Below are positions 27,445 to 36,835 of a stretch of 64,000 nucleotides of DNA, one piece after another. The stretch comes from Enterobacter cloacae (GTDB lineage: Bacteria > Pseudomonadota > Gammaproteobacteria > Enterobacterales > Enterobacteriaceae), in contig NZ_CP056117.1 of NCBI RefSeq assembly GCF_013375935.1, positions 4,650,001-4,714,000 on the forward strand, read 5' to 3'. The position numbers and the translations under genes are program-made. Numbering within the stretch: position 1 is the first letter of the stretch; the number at the start of each line of letters is the position of its first letter. The notes below the pieces were generated by a model. It ran no database searches and was not told where the DNA came from. It saw only the letters and a list, made by a program, of their open reading frames with translations.

Positions 27445-28359
27445 ATGCTCATCGTTATACCCGTACTTATTTTCGTTGCGCTGGTTATCGTTGGCGCAGG
27501 CGTCAAGATTGTTCCGCAGGGTTACCAGTGGACCGTTGAGCGCTTTGGCCGTTATACCACCACCCTTCAGCCTGGGTTAAGCCTGATCGTCCCGTTCATG
27601 GACCGAATTGGCCGCAAGATCAACATGATGGAGCAGGTGCTGGATATCCCTTCGCAGGAAGTCATTTCGAAGGATAACGCCAACGTCACCATCGACGCGG
27701 TCTGTTTTATTCAGGTCATTGACGCGCCGAAAGCGGCCTATGAGGTGAGCAACCTGGAGCTGGCCATCGTCAACCTGACGATGACCAACATCCGTACCGT
27801 GCTTGGCTCGATGGAGCTGGATGAGATGCTCTCCCAGCGCGACAGCATTAATACCCGCCTGCTGCATATTGTCGATCAGGCAACCAATCCGTGGGGGATT
27901 AAGGTCACCCGCATTGAGATCCGCGACGTGCGCCCACCGGCAGAGCTGATCGCCTCCATGAACGCCCAGATGAAGGCCGAGCGTACCAAGCGTGCCTATA
28001 TTCTGGAAGCCGAAGGGGTGCGTCAGGCCGAGATCCTCAAAGCGGAAGGGGAAAAACAGTCGCAGATCCTGAAAGCCGAGGGCGAGCGGCAGTCCGCCTT
28101 CCTGCAGGCGGAAGCGCGTGAACGTTCCGCAGAAGCAGAAGCGCGCGCCACGCAGATGGTGTCAGAGGCGATCGCCGCCGGGGACATTCAGGCGGTGAAC
28201 TACTTCGTCGCGCAAAAATATACCGATGCGCTGAAGGAGATTGGCTCCGCGAACAACAGCAAGGTGGTGATGATGCCGCTGGACGCCAGCAGCCTGATGG
28301 GCTCTATCGCGGGGATTACCGAACTGATCAAAGACAGCGGAAACGAGCGTAAAAAATGA
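27445..28359 (+). CDS. qmcA: SPFH-domain membrane protein QmcA
   Basis: A 304-residue stomatin/prohibitin-like protein. One N-terminal helix (about residues 3-20) anchors it, followed by an SPFH domain ([21 protein letters not shown] onwards) and a long Glu/Ala-rich coiled coil with repeats such as [20 protein letters not shown]. In E. coli, QmcA interacts genetically with FtsH and HtpX in membrane protein quality control. It overlaps ybbJ by 4 bases; SPFH-NfeD pairs of this kind are widespread. The ribosome binding site is AGGAGG. Confidence 0.95.
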   Translation: MLIVIPVLIFVALVIVGAGVKIVPQGYQWTVERFGRYTTTLQPGLSLIVPFMDRIGRKINMMEQVLDIPSQEVISKDNANVTIDAVCFIQVIDAPKAAYEVSNLELAIVNLTMTNIRTVLGSMELDEMLSQRDSINTRLLHIVDQATNPWGIKVTRIEIRDVRPPAELIASMNAQMKAERTKRAYILEAEGVRQAEILKAEGEKQSQILKAEGERQSAFLQAEARERSAEAEARATQMVSEAIAAGDIQAVNYFVAQKYTDALKEIGSANNSKVVMMPLDASSLMGSIAGITELIKDSGNERKK

Positions 28360-28808
28360 TTGAGTTCATCGTTGCACATCCTCATGCGTTCTGGCTAAGC
28401 CTTGGCGGCCTGCTGCTGGCCGCCGAGATGCTTGGCGGCAACGGTTACCTGCTCTGGAGCGGCGTTGCCGCGGTGATTACCGGGCTGCTCGTCTGGCTGC
28501 TGCCTGTCGGCTGGGAGTGGCAGGGCGCCCTGTTTGCCGGCCTGACGCTGGTGGCCGCCTGGCTGTGGTGGCGCTGGCTGAACAAACGGGTACAGGCGCA
28601 GAAACCGGTCGATGCGCATCTCAACCAGCGCGGGCAGCAGATCGTGGGTAAACGGTTTACGCTCGATACCGCGCTGATCAACGGACGCGGCCATATGCGC
28701 GTGGGCGACAGCTCGTGGCCGGTGATGGCCGACGATGACCTCAGCGCCGGAACGCGGGTTGAGGTCATTGCGGTGGAAGGGATAACCCTGCGGGTTAAGG
28801 CCTGTTAA
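28356..28808 (+). CDS. ybbJ: NfeD-family membrane protein YbbJ
   Basis: A 150-residue NfeD-like protein: three or four N-terminal hydrophobic segments (about 8-75) followed by a soluble OB-fold (about 85-150: [27 protein letters not shown]). It is the partner of QmcA and shares its transcript, with a 4-base overlap. Its stop codon overlaps the stop of the convergent cueR by 3 bases. The precise function is unknown. Confidence 0.92.
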   Translation: MIEFIVAHPHAFWLSLGGLLLAAEMLGGNGYLLWSGVAAVITGLLVWLLPVGWEWQGALFAGLTLVAAWLWWRWLNKRVQAQKPVDAHLNQRGQQIVGKRFTLDTALINGRGHMRVGDSSWPVMADDDLSAGTRVEVIAVEGITLRVKAC

Positions 28809-29215
28809 GCATGCGTTTTACGATGGCAGCAGCCGGAAAGATTATCGATAATCGGGCATTCGGCGCTGTCGTCCCCCGGGCAGGATTCAGCCAGCTGCAG
28901 CAGCTGTTCGCGCATCGCCTGTAGCTCGATGATGTGGCGTTCAATCTCCGCGACCTTTTCCAGCGTGCGTTTTTTCACGTCCGCACTGTGGCGCTTCGGA
29001 TCGTTAAACAGGTTAACCAGTTCGCCGCACTCTTCGAGGTTAAACCCCACCTGTCTTGCCTGGCGCAGTAACGTCAGTTCATCAAGGTGCAGTTGCGTAT
29101 AGCTGCGGTAGCCGTTCTCACTGCGCAACGGTGGCGTCACCAGCCCTTTTTCTTCATAAAAGCGAATCGCTTTGCTGGTTAAGCCGGTTTTTTTCGCAAC
29201 ATCACTGATATTCAC
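28805..29215 (-). CDS. cueR: Copper-responsive activator CueR
   Basis: A 136-residue MerR-family regulator. The winged helix ([24 protein letters not shown]) is followed by a dimerisation helix and the metal loop CPGDDSAEC, whose two cysteines bind Cu(I), with a CCHRK-type C-terminus. It activates copA and cueO when copper rises. It is divergent from copA. The start used is GTG at 29215 with AAGGGGGG upstream, which gives the family's N-terminus; an upstream frame runs through the promoter. Confidence 0.95.
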   Translation of the reverse strand: MNISDVAKKTGLTSKAIRFYEEKGLVTPPLRSENGYRSYTQLHLDELTLLRQARQVGFNLEECGELVNLFNDPKRHSADVKKRTLEKVAEIERHIIELQAMREQLLQLAESCPGDDSAECPIIDNLSGCCHRKTHA

Positions 29216-29225
29216 ATTTCCCCCC

Positions 29226-29256
29226 TTGACCTTCCCCTTGATGGAAGGTTTAACCT
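29226..29256 (+). promoter_or_regulatory. CueR-dependent copA promoter
   Basis: The -35 box TTGACC (29226-29231) and -10 box TAACCT (29251-29256) are 19 bases apart, the over-long spacing that MerR-family activators correct by DNA distortion. The spacer holds the CueR operator: arms ACCTTCC (29229-29235) and GGAAGGT (29243-29249) around CCTTGAT. The layout matches the E. coli copA promoter. Confidence 0.9.
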
Positions 29257-29324
29257 TCATAACAGTTAGCGAAAAGCGTTACTCCGGTCAACAACTGACC
29301 AGACTATTATACGGGAGTTTTGTT

Positions 29325-31823
29325 ATGTCTCACACTATTGACCTGACGCTGGATGGCCTCTCCTGCGGCCACTGCGTCAAACGCGTTAAAGAAAGCCTGG
29401 AACAGCGTCCTGACGTCGAAAGCGCAGAGGTGACTATCGATCGTGCCGCCGTAACCGGCAGCGCCAGCGCCGACGCGCTGATTGATACCATTAAGCAGGC
29501 CGGTTACGGGGCGGAGTTAAGCCACCCAAAGGCTAAACCGCTGGCAGAGTCATCATCCCCGTCGGAAGCACTGACAGCGGCCACTCCTGAGCTTCCGGCA
29601 GCGGATGATATTGATGACAGCCAACAGCTGCTGATCAACGGCATGAGCTGCGCCAGCTGCGTTTCACGCGTACAGAATGCCCTTCAGGCGGTTCCGGGCG
29701 TCGCACAGGCACGGGTAAACCTTGCGGAGCGCACCGCGCTGGTGATGGGCAGTGCCTCCGCCGCAGATTTAGTGCAGGCCGTAGAAAAAGCGGGCTACGG
29801 GGCTGAGGCCATCGAAGACGATGCCGAGCGCCGCGAGCGCCAGCAGGAAACGGCTATTGCTACCATGAAGCGCTTCCGCTGGCAGGCGATTGTCGCCCTG
29901 CTGGTGGGTATCCCGGTGATGGTGTGGGGCATGATGGGTGACAACATGATGGTCACCGCTAATAACCGCACGCTGTGGCTGGTGATTGGCCTCATTACCC
30001 TTGCGGTGATGGTATTTGCAGGCGGCCATTTTTATACCAGCGCCTGGAAAAGCCTGAAAAACCGCACGGCGACGATGGATACGCTGGTCGCGCTCGGAAC
30101 GGGCGCCGCCTGGCTGTACTCGATGAGCGTAAACGTCTGGCCCCAGTGGTTCCCGATGGAAGCCCGCCATCTCTATTATGAAGCCAGCGCGATGATTATC
30201 GGCCTGATTAACCTGGGCCATATGCTGGAAGCGCGCGCTCGTCAGCGCTCGTCGAAGGCGCTGGAAAGATTGCTCGATTTAACCCCGCCGACGGCCCGCG
30301 TGGTGACGGACGACGGGGAGCAAAGCGTGCCGCTCGCCCAGGTACAGCCGGGTATGACGCTGCGCCTGACCACCGGCGACCGCGTGCCCGTTGACGGTGA
30401 AATCACCCAGGGCGACGCGTGGCTTGATGAAGCGATGCTGACCGGGGAACCCGTTCCTCAGCAGAAATCGCAGGGCGACGCGGTGCATGCGGGTACGGTG
30501 GTGCAGGACGGCAGCGTGCTGTTCCGCGCCAGCGCCGTCGGTAGCCACACTACCCTGTCGCGCATCATTCGCATGGTCCGCCAGGCCCAGAGCAGCAAGC
30601 CGGAGATTGGTCAGCTTGCCGATAAAATTTCCGCCATTTTTGTGCCGGTGGTAGTCGGTATTGCCCTGCTGAGCGCGGCAATCTGGTATTTCTTCGGCCC
30701 GGCACCGCAGATTGTCTACACCCTGGTAATCGCCACCACGGTGCTGATCATCGCCTGCCCCTGCGCGCTTGGCCTGGCAACGCCGATGTCGATTATCTCT
30801 GGCGTCGGGCGCGCCGCCGAGTTTGGCGTGCTGGTCCGTGATGCCGATGCGCTGCAGCGGGCGAGCACGCTGGATACGATTGTCTTTGATAAAACCGGTA
30901 CGCTGACCGAAGGCAAGCCGCAGGTGGTGGCGGTAAAAACCGCTGGCTTCCCGGAGGCTGACGCGCTACGCCTTGCCGCCGCGCTGGAGCAAGGTTCCAG
31001 CCACCCGCTGGCCCGCGCCATCGCGGAGAAGGCCGGAACTATCCGCCTGCCGCAGGTAAGCAACTTCCGCACGCTGCGAGGTTCAGGCATCAGCGGTGAA
31101 GCCGAAGGGCACGCGCTGCTGCTGGGTAATCAGGCGCTGCTGAATGAAAACGGTGTTGATACGTCCGCGTTAGAAGATGAGCTGAACGCGCAGGCTTCTC
31201 GGGGCGCGACGCCGGTTCTGCTGGCGATTGATGGTCAGGCGGCGGCGCTGCTTGCCGTGCGCGACCCGCTACGCCAGGACAGCGTGGACGCCCTTCAGCG
31301 CCTGCACCATGTGGGCTACCGCCTGGTGATGCTGACCGGCGATAATCCGACCACCGCTAACGCCATCGCCAAAGAAGCAGGCATTGACGAGGTAATCGCT
31401 GGCGTACTCCCGGATGGGAAAGCGGACGCCATCAGGAAGCTGCAGGACGAAGGTCGTCAGGTGGCGATGGTGGGTGACGGCATTAACGACGCTCCGGCGC
31501 TGGCTCAGGCTGACGTGGGAATTGCCATGGGTGGCGGGAGCGACGTCGCCATTGAAACCGCCGCGATAACCCTGATGCGCCACAGCCTGATGGGCGTGGC
31601 GGATGCGCTGGCGATATCGAAAGCCACGTTGCGCAACATGAAGCAAAACCTGCTCGGCGCGTTCGTCTATAACTCGCTGGGCATTCCGATTGCTGCCGGC
31701 ATTTTGTGGCCGCTGACCGGCACCCTGCTGAACCCGGTGGTTGCGGGTGCGGCGATGGCGCTCTCGTCAATTACCGTGGTGAGTAACGCCAACCGTCTGC
31801 TGCGCTTTAAACCGAAGGATTGA
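29325..31823 (+). CDS. copA: Copper-exporting P1B-type ATPase CopA
   Basis: An 832-residue ATPase that pumps Cu(I) from cytoplasm to periplasm. It has two N-terminal heavy-metal-binding domains (Cys14/Cys17 and Cys109/Cys112), about eight transmembrane helices, the CPC copper-site motif (Cys478-Pro-Cys480), phosphorylated Asp522 in DKTGT, TGDN and the hinge [10 protein letters not shown]. It is induced through the CueR promoter upstream. A programmed -1 frameshift signal after the first metal domain probably also yields a short chaperone (see 29525). The start at 29325 follows the family; the open frame extends further upstream through the promoter. Confidence 0.97.
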   Translation: MSHTIDLTLDGLSCGHCVKRVKESLEQRPDVESAEVTIDRAAVTGSASADALIDTIKQAGYGAELSHPKAKPLAESSSPSEALTAATPELPAADDIDDSQQLLINGMSCASCVSRVQNALQAVPGVAQARVNLAERTALVMGSASAADLVQAVEKAGYGAEAIEDDAERRERQQETAIATMKRFRWQAIVALLVGIPVMVWGMMGDNMMVTANNRTLWLVIGLITLAVMVFAGGHFYTSAWKSLKNRTATMDTLVALGTGAAWLYSMSVNVWPQWFPMEARHLYYEASAMIIGLINLGHMLEARARQRSSKALERLLDLTPPTARVVTDDGEQSVPLAQVQPGMTLRLTTGDRVPVDGEITQGDAWLDEAMLTGEPVPQQKSQGDAVHAGTVVQDGSVLFRASAVGSHTTLSRIIRMVRQAQSSKPEIGQLADKISAIFVPVVVGIALLSAAIWYFFGPAPQIVYTLVIATTVLIIACPCALGLATPMSIISGVGRAAEFGVLVRDADALQRASTLDTIVFDKTGTLTEGKPQVVAVKTAGFPEADALRLAAALEQGSSHPLARAIAEKAGTIRLPQVSNFRTLRGSGISGEAEGHALLLGNQALLNENGVDTSALEDELNAQASRGATPVLLAIDGQAAALLAVRDPLRQDSVDALQRLHHVGYRLVMLTGDNPTTANAIAKEAGIDEVIAGVLPDGKADAIRKLQDEGRQVAMVGDGINDAPALAQADVGIAMGGGSDVAIETAAITLMRHSLMGVADALAISKATLRNMKQNLLGAFVYNSLGIPIAAGILWPLTGTLLNPVVAGAAMALSSITVVSNANRLLRFKPKD
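29525..29536 (+). promoter_or_regulatory. Programmed -1 frameshift site in copA (CopA(Z) product)
   Basis: The slippery heptamer CCCAAAG (29525-29531) spans codons 68-69 (CCA AAG). A -1 slip reads CCC AAA GGC and meets TAA at 29534-29536. The product would be 70 residues, the first metal-binding domain plus a terminal Gly. E. coli copA has the same heptamer and makes a copper chaperone this way. A downstream structure was not folded here. Confidence 0.85.
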
Positions 31824-31873
31824 ACCTTGTTCTCCTACGCGCTAGCATGAACCTTTCCGTTCATGGAGCGCGT

Positions 31874-32668
31874 ATGGGTCTGTTTAATCGTATAAAAGCA
31901 TCGTTTCGCGCCCTTTTCCCTCGTCGCTATCCCTGGCCCGGTATGGATGTCTCTCTTCCCGGCGGGCAACATCTGCACCTCGTTGGCAGCATCCATATGG
32001 GCACGCAGGACATGTCCCCGCTGCCAGCCGGCCTGATAAAACTGCTCAGGAATGCCGACGCGCTGGTCGTTGAGGCCGATATATCGGGTCATGAGTCACC
32101 GTTTGCGGGGCTGGAGAGCGACCGCCCTCTTGCGGAACGCCTCAGCGAAGCGCAGCTTAGCGAACTGACGCGCCTCGCGGACGAAACCGGGGTCTCGCTC
32201 TCCATGCTCGACACCCTGCCCCTGTGGCAAATTGCCATGGTGTTGCAGGCGACACAGGCGCAGCGCCTTGGGCTACGCGGCGATTACGGAATAGACTATC
32301 AGCTGCTTAACGCGGCAAGGGCGCGCAACCTCCCGGTCATCGAACTGGAAGGCACGGACAGCCAGATCGCTCTCCTGCAACAGCTTCCCGATGACGGCCT
32401 GATGCTGCTGGATGACACCCTGACCCACTGGCACACCAACGCGCGTCTGCTGCAAACCATGATTGGCTGGTGGCTGGATGCACCGCCCACGGGAAGCAGG
32501 CTTGCGCTACCGTCGACGTTCAGCGAATCGCTGTATGACGTACTGATGAACGCGCGCAACCGGGCATGGCGGGAAACGCTGCACGCCCTGCCTGCCGGTC
32601 ACTATGTTGTCGCGGTTGGCGCGCTGCATTTGTACGGAGAAGGGAACCTGCCGTCGCTGCTGAAATAA
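31874..32668 (+). CDS. ybaP: TraB/GumN family protein YbaP
   Basis: A 264-residue protein of the TraB (GumN) family. The conserved motifs HLVGSIHMGTQDM near the start, the EAD segment near residue 70 and VAVGALHLYGEGNLP near the end carry His and Glu/Asp residues that probably bind metal. The Tiki-like fold suggests a protease or hydrolase, but E. coli YbaP has no proven function. The start at 31874 gives the same length as E. coli. The E. coli gene ybaQ, expected between copA and ybaP, is missing. Confidence 0.9.
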   Translation: MGLFNRIKASFRALFPRRYPWPGMDVSLPGGQHLHLVGSIHMGTQDMSPLPAGLIKLLRNADALVVEADISGHESPFAGLESDRPLAERLSEAQLSELTRLADETGVSLSMLDTLPLWQIAMVLQATQAQRLGLRGDYGIDYQLLNAARARNLPVIELEGTDSQIALLQQLPDDGLMLLDDTLTHWHTNARLLQTMIGWWLDAPPTGSRLALPSTFSESLYDVLMNARNRAWRETLHALPAGHYVVAVGALHLYGEGNLPSLLK

Positions 32669-32745
32669 AAAAATGGCCAATATCGCTATTGGCCCGTCAA
32701 AGAGGAATTTCATCGTTTTTATTATGCCGAAGTGACCTTCGGTTG
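32667..32745 (-). ncRNA. chiX: Small regulatory RNA ChiX (MicM/SroB)
   Basis: On the minus strand, between ybaP and ybaK as in E. coli. The core GAAATTCCTCTTTGACGGGC (32692-32711) and the terminator GGCCAATA/TATTGGCC (32675-32694) followed by seven Us (32673-32667) are those of ChiX. The 5' hairpin differs in sequence but keeps a CCGAAG/CTTCGG-type stem. The 5' end near 32745 is an estimate; a GACAAT box lies suitably upstream. ChiX, with Hfq, silences chitoporin (chiP) and dpiBA mRNAs and is itself trapped by chb mRNA. Confidence 0.9.
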
Positions 32746-32866
32746 AGCCGATTGTCGCTCAAAGTGACCATCACTGCCAATACTATTGCGCAAGATGGTG
32801 CTATTTTTTAGACAAACGTCAGGCGTATGCTGCTGGCATTAATCGTCTGTCGCAGGAAGGATAGCC

Positions 32867-33346
32867 ATGACTCCCGCCGTTAAATTACTCGAAAAAAACA
32901 ACATTACTTTCCGGATCCACACCTACGATCACGATCCGAACGAAACCAACTTTGGTGATGAAGTGGTGCGCAAGCTGGGGCTGAACGCGGACCGGGTTTA
33001 TAAAACGCTGCTGGTCGCGGTGAACGGGGACATGAAGCACCTCGCCGTGGCGGTAACGCCCGTCGCCGGACAGCTTGACCTGAAGAAAGTCGCCAAGGCG
33101 CTGGGTGCGAAAAAGGTGGATATGGCGGACCCGACGGTTGCGCAACGTACCACCGGCTACCTCGTGGGCGGCATCAGCCCTCTGGGGCAGAAAAAACGCC
33201 TGCCGACGCTGATCGATGCCCCTTCACAGGAATTTGAGACGATCTATATTTCTGGCGGCAAACGCGGGCTGGATATTGAGCTGGCCGCCGGCGATCTGGC
33301 GAAAATGCTGGACGCGCAATTTGCGGATATCGCGCGCCGGGATTGA
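32867..33346 (+). CDS. ybaK: Cys-tRNA(Pro)/Cys-tRNA(Cys) deacylase YbaK
   Basis: A 159-residue trans-editing enzyme that hydrolyses cysteine wrongly attached to tRNA-Pro by prolyl-tRNA synthetase. The INS-like fold is shown by the conserved Lys in [12 protein letters not shown] and by the segments [27 protein letters not shown] and [11 protein letters not shown]. The length equals E. coli YbaK. It is transcribed from the intergenic region it shares with chiX. A repeat cluster follows it. Confidence 0.95.
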   Translation: MTPAVKLLEKNNITFRIHTYDHDPNETNFGDEVVRKLGLNADRVYKTLLVAVNGDMKHLAVAVTPVAGQLDLKKVAKALGAKKVDMADPTVAQRTTGYLVGGISPLGQKKRLPTLIDAPSQEFETIYISGGKRGLDIELAAGDLAKMLDAQFADIARRD

Positions 33347-33457
33347 GAACGTTGCCCGGTGGCGGCGATTGAGCCGCCATGGCACGTTCACAAGTCATGC
33401 CGTTAAAGAGTAGCAAGGAATTTAAAGTGAACGGAATTACCTCTACAACCATATGTT

Positions 33458-33565
33458 CCCCCTCACCCCAACCCTCTCCCTCAAGGGAGAGGGAGTCCTC
33501 CGTGCAGGCATTATTTTGTGGGGATCCCTCAGCCCGGTGGGCTGAGGGTTGGAGTGAGGGCATCA
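33458..33565. repeat. GGGAGAGGG-family repeat cluster between ybaK and ushA
   Basis: Two hairpins in a convergent gap. The first: CCCTCACCCCAA then CCCTCTCCCT (33472-33481) paired with AGGGAGAGGG (33484-33493). The second: CCCTCAGCCC (33526-33535) with GGCTGAGGG (33540-33548), followed by TGGAGTGAGGGCATCAGGCC. The outer ends are inverted to each other (CCCTCACCC against GAGTGAGGG), so the whole forms a larger imperfect palindrome. Confidence 0.8.
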
Positions 33566-33577
33566 GGCCGCACAACG

Positions 33578-35230
33578 CTACTGCCAGCTCACCTCGCCCT
33601 TCGGCTCGTACGCGTTCACGTCAATCGGGGAATTTTGCTGGATATACTGCTTCAGCACCTCCGCATCGATAAACCCGGTATTCACGTAGCCCGGTTTGTT
33701 ATCAATATGCGGATAACCATCGCCGCCGGTGGCGTTAAAGCTTAGCGTTGCCAGACGGTAGGTTTTCGCCGGATCGACCGGCTCGCCTTTGATTTTGAGA
33801 TCGTTGAGCTTGCCGTCCTTCGCCACGAAGCTGACGTTAGCGAACTGCGGATACGCCCCGGAGTCCGGCTTCATCTGCGCCACGGCGGTGAGGTAGTCAA
33901 TGACCTCTTTCCCGCTCATATCCGCATACACCACCACGTTGCCAAACGGCTGCACTTTAAGCACGTCTTTGTAGGTGATGTTTCCGCCTTCGATGGAATC
34001 GCGGATACCGCCGCCGCTCATCACGGCGAAGTCCGCATTCGTGCGCGCCATTTGCGCGGCCAGCACCAGATGCCCCATGTTGGTCTGCACAAAGCGAACT
34101 TTGCTGCGATCGCCCTCCAGCCGACCGTTAAGCGTACCGATCTTTACATCCAGCTGCGCTTTACCCTTGCTCTGGAACGGCGTCAGCAGGGAGAGCATCT
34201 GCTGGTTTTCAGCGATTTCCGGGGTATAAAGCACGCGCTCGCTTTTGCCGTCCGGGTAGGTCACTTTTTTCTTCAGATTGACCGGGATAAGCTGATAGTG
34301 CACCAGCTTCATCTTGCCGTTACGGAACTCGAAATCCGCGCGGCCAACGTATTTGCCCCACTCGTGGGCCTGCACAATCCAGATCCCGTTCTGACGATCC
34401 GGCGCGCACGGCGTGCCCGGCACATAATCCACCTGCTTTTTGTTCTCAGAGGCCATACAGACCGGATCCTGAGAGTGACCGCCCACAATCATCGCCAGCG
34501 AGCCAGCCGGGAGGCTGCGCGCCATCTCCACGTCGCCCGGCGCGTTAGAGCCGTGCTGACCGTTGTCGTAGTGCCCCATGTGGGTGGTGGCGATAATCAC
34601 GTCCGGTTTTTCATTCTGCTGCAATTCCTGAATAACCAGCTTCGCCTCGTCCGCCGGTTTACGGAATTCGATATCGGTAAAATATTCAGGGTTGCCAATT
34701 TTAGCCGTGTCGTCAGTCGTTAATCCGATAACCGCAATCTTCAGATCCTGACGCTTGAACAGCGCCCAGGGCTTAAACAGGCGTTCGCCGGTGCTTTTCT
34801 GATAAATATTGGCGGAGAGGAACGGGAATTTGGACCACTTCTCCTGCTGGCGCAATACGCTCAGCGGATTATCAAACTCGTGGTTTCCGACGGCCATCGC
34901 GTCGTAACCGATTAAATTCATGCCGCGGAAATCAGGCTCCGCATCCTGTAAGTCGGATTCCGGTACGCCGGTATTGATATCCCCGCCCGAGAGCAGCAGC
35001 ACGCTGCCCCCCTGGGCCGCCACCTCTTTGCGAATGCCGTCCACCAGCGTTTTTTGCGCCGACAGGCCATATTCACCGTATTCGCTGCGCCAGAAATGGC
35101 CGTGATGATCGTTAGTATGCAGAATGGTTATTTTATAGGTTTTATCTTTTTCATACGCCTGAGCGGGCAGGCTTGCCAGCCCCCATGCGGCGATGAGCGC
35201 CAGCGCGACGCCACGCTTCATTAACTTCAT
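33578..35230 (-). CDS. ushA: Periplasmic UDP-sugar hydrolase / 5'-nucleotidase UshA
   Basis: A 550-residue exported enzyme with a signal peptide ending PAQA (about residue 25). The N-terminal metallophosphatase domain (about 30-350) carries ILHTNDHHGHF, GGDINTG, GNHEFD, THMGHY and GGHSQDP. The C-terminal substrate domain (about 365-550) ends in EPKGEVSWQ and has the stacking region SFNATGGDGYP. It degrades UDP-glucose and external nucleotides for salvage. It is divergent from fsr, as in E. coli. Confidence 0.96.
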   Translation of the reverse strand: MKLMKRGVALALIAAWGLASLPAQAYEKDKTYKITILHTNDHHGHFWRSEYGEYGLSAQKTLVDGIRKEVAAQGGSVLLLSGGDINTGVPESDLQDAEPDFRGMNLIGYDAMAVGNHEFDNPLSVLRQQEKWSKFPFLSANIYQKSTGERLFKPWALFKRQDLKIAVIGLTTDDTAKIGNPEYFTDIEFRKPADEAKLVIQELQQNEKPDVIIATTHMGHYDNGQHGSNAPGDVEMARSLPAGSLAMIVGGHSQDPVCMASENKKQVDYVPGTPCAPDRQNGIWIVQAHEWGKYVGRADFEFRNGKMKLVHYQLIPVNLKKKVTYPDGKSERVLYTPEIAENQQMLSLLTPFQSKGKAQLDVKIGTLNGRLEGDRSKVRFVQTNMGHLVLAAQMARTNADFAVMSGGGIRDSIEGGNITYKDVLKVQPFGNVVVYADMSGKEVIDYLTAVAQMKPDSGAYPQFANVSFVAKDGKLNDLKIKGEPVDPAKTYRLATLSFNATGGDGYPHIDNKPGYVNTGFIDAEVLKQYIQQNSPIDVNAYEPKGEVSWQ

Positions 35231-35394
35231 CTTCTCTCTCCCTGACCAATAGACAAACGCAAAAATTACAGTGACTCACAAGAATAGACAAATAAGTTTT
35301 CAGAATTGCGACTTTCTTCAAATGTCACGGACGGGTATGTTAGTCGGATAATAATTACACCCTGCATCTCTAATAACAAATCGACGTGGTATTT

Positions 35395-36603
35395 ATGGCA
35401 ATCAGTGAATCAACCCAGCCCGTCCAGGGCGCTCCGGCGTCGCGCACTTCCTTTAAGGTCTTAGGCGCCATCAGTCTCTCACATCTGCTCAACGACATGA
35501 TCCAGTCGCTGATTCTGGCGATTTATCCGCTGTTGCAGTCCGAGTTTTCCTTAACCTTCGTCCAGATCGGCATGATCACCCTGACCTTCCAGCTCGCCTC
35601 TTCGCTGCTGCAGCCGGTGGTGGGCTACTGGACGGACAAATACCCGATGCCGTGGTCGCTGCCCATCGGCATGTGCTTCACCCTGAGCGGGCTGGTGCTG
35701 CTGGCCATGGCGGGCAGCTTTGAGGCGGTGCTGGTTGCCGCGGCGCTGGTGGGAACCGGTTCATCGGTATTCCACCCGGAATCGTCCCGCGTGGCGCGGA
35801 TGGCCTCCGGCGGGCGGCACGGGCTGGCGCAGTCGCTGTTCCAGGTGGGCGGCAACTTTGGCAGCTCCTTAGGCCCCCTGCTGGCGGCGGTGATTATTGC
35901 CCCTTACGGTAAAGGCAACGTCGCGTGGTTTGTGCTGGCCGCGCTGCTGGCGATTGTCGTCCTGGCGCAAATCAGCCGCTGGTATGCCGCACAGCATCGC
36001 GTTAACAAGGGTAAGCCGGTGGCGAAGGTCGTCAATCCGCTCCCGCGCAATAAGGTGATCCTCGCGGTCAGCGTGCTGCTGGTGCTGATTTTCTCCAAAT
36101 ATTTCTACATGGCGAGCATCAGCAGCTATTACACCTTCTATCTGATGCAAAAATTCGGATTATCGGTACAAAACGCTCAGTTTCACCTGTTTGCCTTCCT
36201 GTTTGCGGTGGCGGCAGGCACGGTGATTGGCGGGCCCGTGGGAGATAAAATTGGGCGTAAATATGTGATTTGGGGCTCTATCCTCGGCGTTGCGCCGTTT
36301 ACGCTTGTTTTACCGTACGCCAGCCTGGAATGGACCGGCATTTTAACGGTGATCATTGGATTTATACTGGCATCGGCCTTCTCAGCCATTCTGGTTTACG
36401 CGCAGGAGCTGCTGCCGGGACGTATCGGTATGGTTTCCGGGCTGTTTTTCGGCTTCGCCTTTGGCATGGGTGGCCTTGGAGCCGCTGTGTTAGGGATGGT
36501 GGCGGACCATACCAGCATCTTCCTGGTTTACAAAATCTGCGCTTTCCTGCCACTTCTGGGGATGTTGACCATATTCCTGCCTGACAACCGTCATAAAGCG
36601 TAG
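35395..36603 (+). CDS. fsr: Fosmidomycin-resistance MFS efflux protein Fsr
   Basis: A 402-residue major facilitator with about twelve membrane helices. The N-terminal half includes SLSHLLNDMIQSLILAIYPLL and the loop GYWTDKYPMPW; the second half has GGPVGDKIGRKYVIWG, the MFS A-like motif. In E. coli it confers resistance to fosmidomycin when overexpressed; its natural substrate is unknown. I start at ATG 35395 to match the family, nine bases after a GTG. A strong inverted repeat follows the stop. Confidence 0.94.
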   Translation: MAISESTQPVQGAPASRTSFKVLGAISLSHLLNDMIQSLILAIYPLLQSEFSLTFVQIGMITLTFQLASSLLQPVVGYWTDKYPMPWSLPIGMCFTLSGLVLLAMAGSFEAVLVAAALVGTGSSVFHPESSRVARMASGGRHGLAQSLFQVGGNFGSSLGPLLAAVIIAPYGKGNVAWFVLAALLAIVVLAQISRWYAAQHRVNKGKPVAKVVNPLPRNKVILAVSVLLVLIFSKYFYMASISSYYTFYLMQKFGLSVQNAQFHLFAFLFAVAAGTVIGGPVGDKIGRKYVIWGSILGVAPFTLVLPYASLEWTGILTVIIGFILASAFSAILVYAQELLPGRIGMVSGLFFGFAFGMGGLGAAVLGMVADHTSIFLVYKICAFLPLLGMLTIFLPDNRHKA

Positions 36604-36607
36604 TTTC

Positions 36608-36638
36608 CCGGCTGCCAAAGTTAAACTTTGGCAGCCGG
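36608..36638. repeat. Perfect inverted repeat after fsr
   Basis: Arms of 15 bases (36608-36622 and 36624-36638) pair perfectly around one central base; as RNA the stem would close with a small loop. It lies directly after the fsr stop. No T run follows, so it is not a classical terminator. It may protect the 3' end of the mRNA or be a factor-assisted terminator. Confidence 0.7.
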
Positions 36639-36835
36639 ATAACCTGATGCCATAAGGCTTTCCTCTCCCTCCCCTCGGCAAATTTACCAAAACCTGCCCT
36701 TTTTCACGCTTATTGCTCTTTTATTCTGATTTCAACAATTATTCATAAACATAAGCGTAAAAATTGTCATAAACTATTACTCGGCTTTTTGGTATTTACG
36801 CCAAAAATGGATCACTCACCACGAAAGGAGACGGA

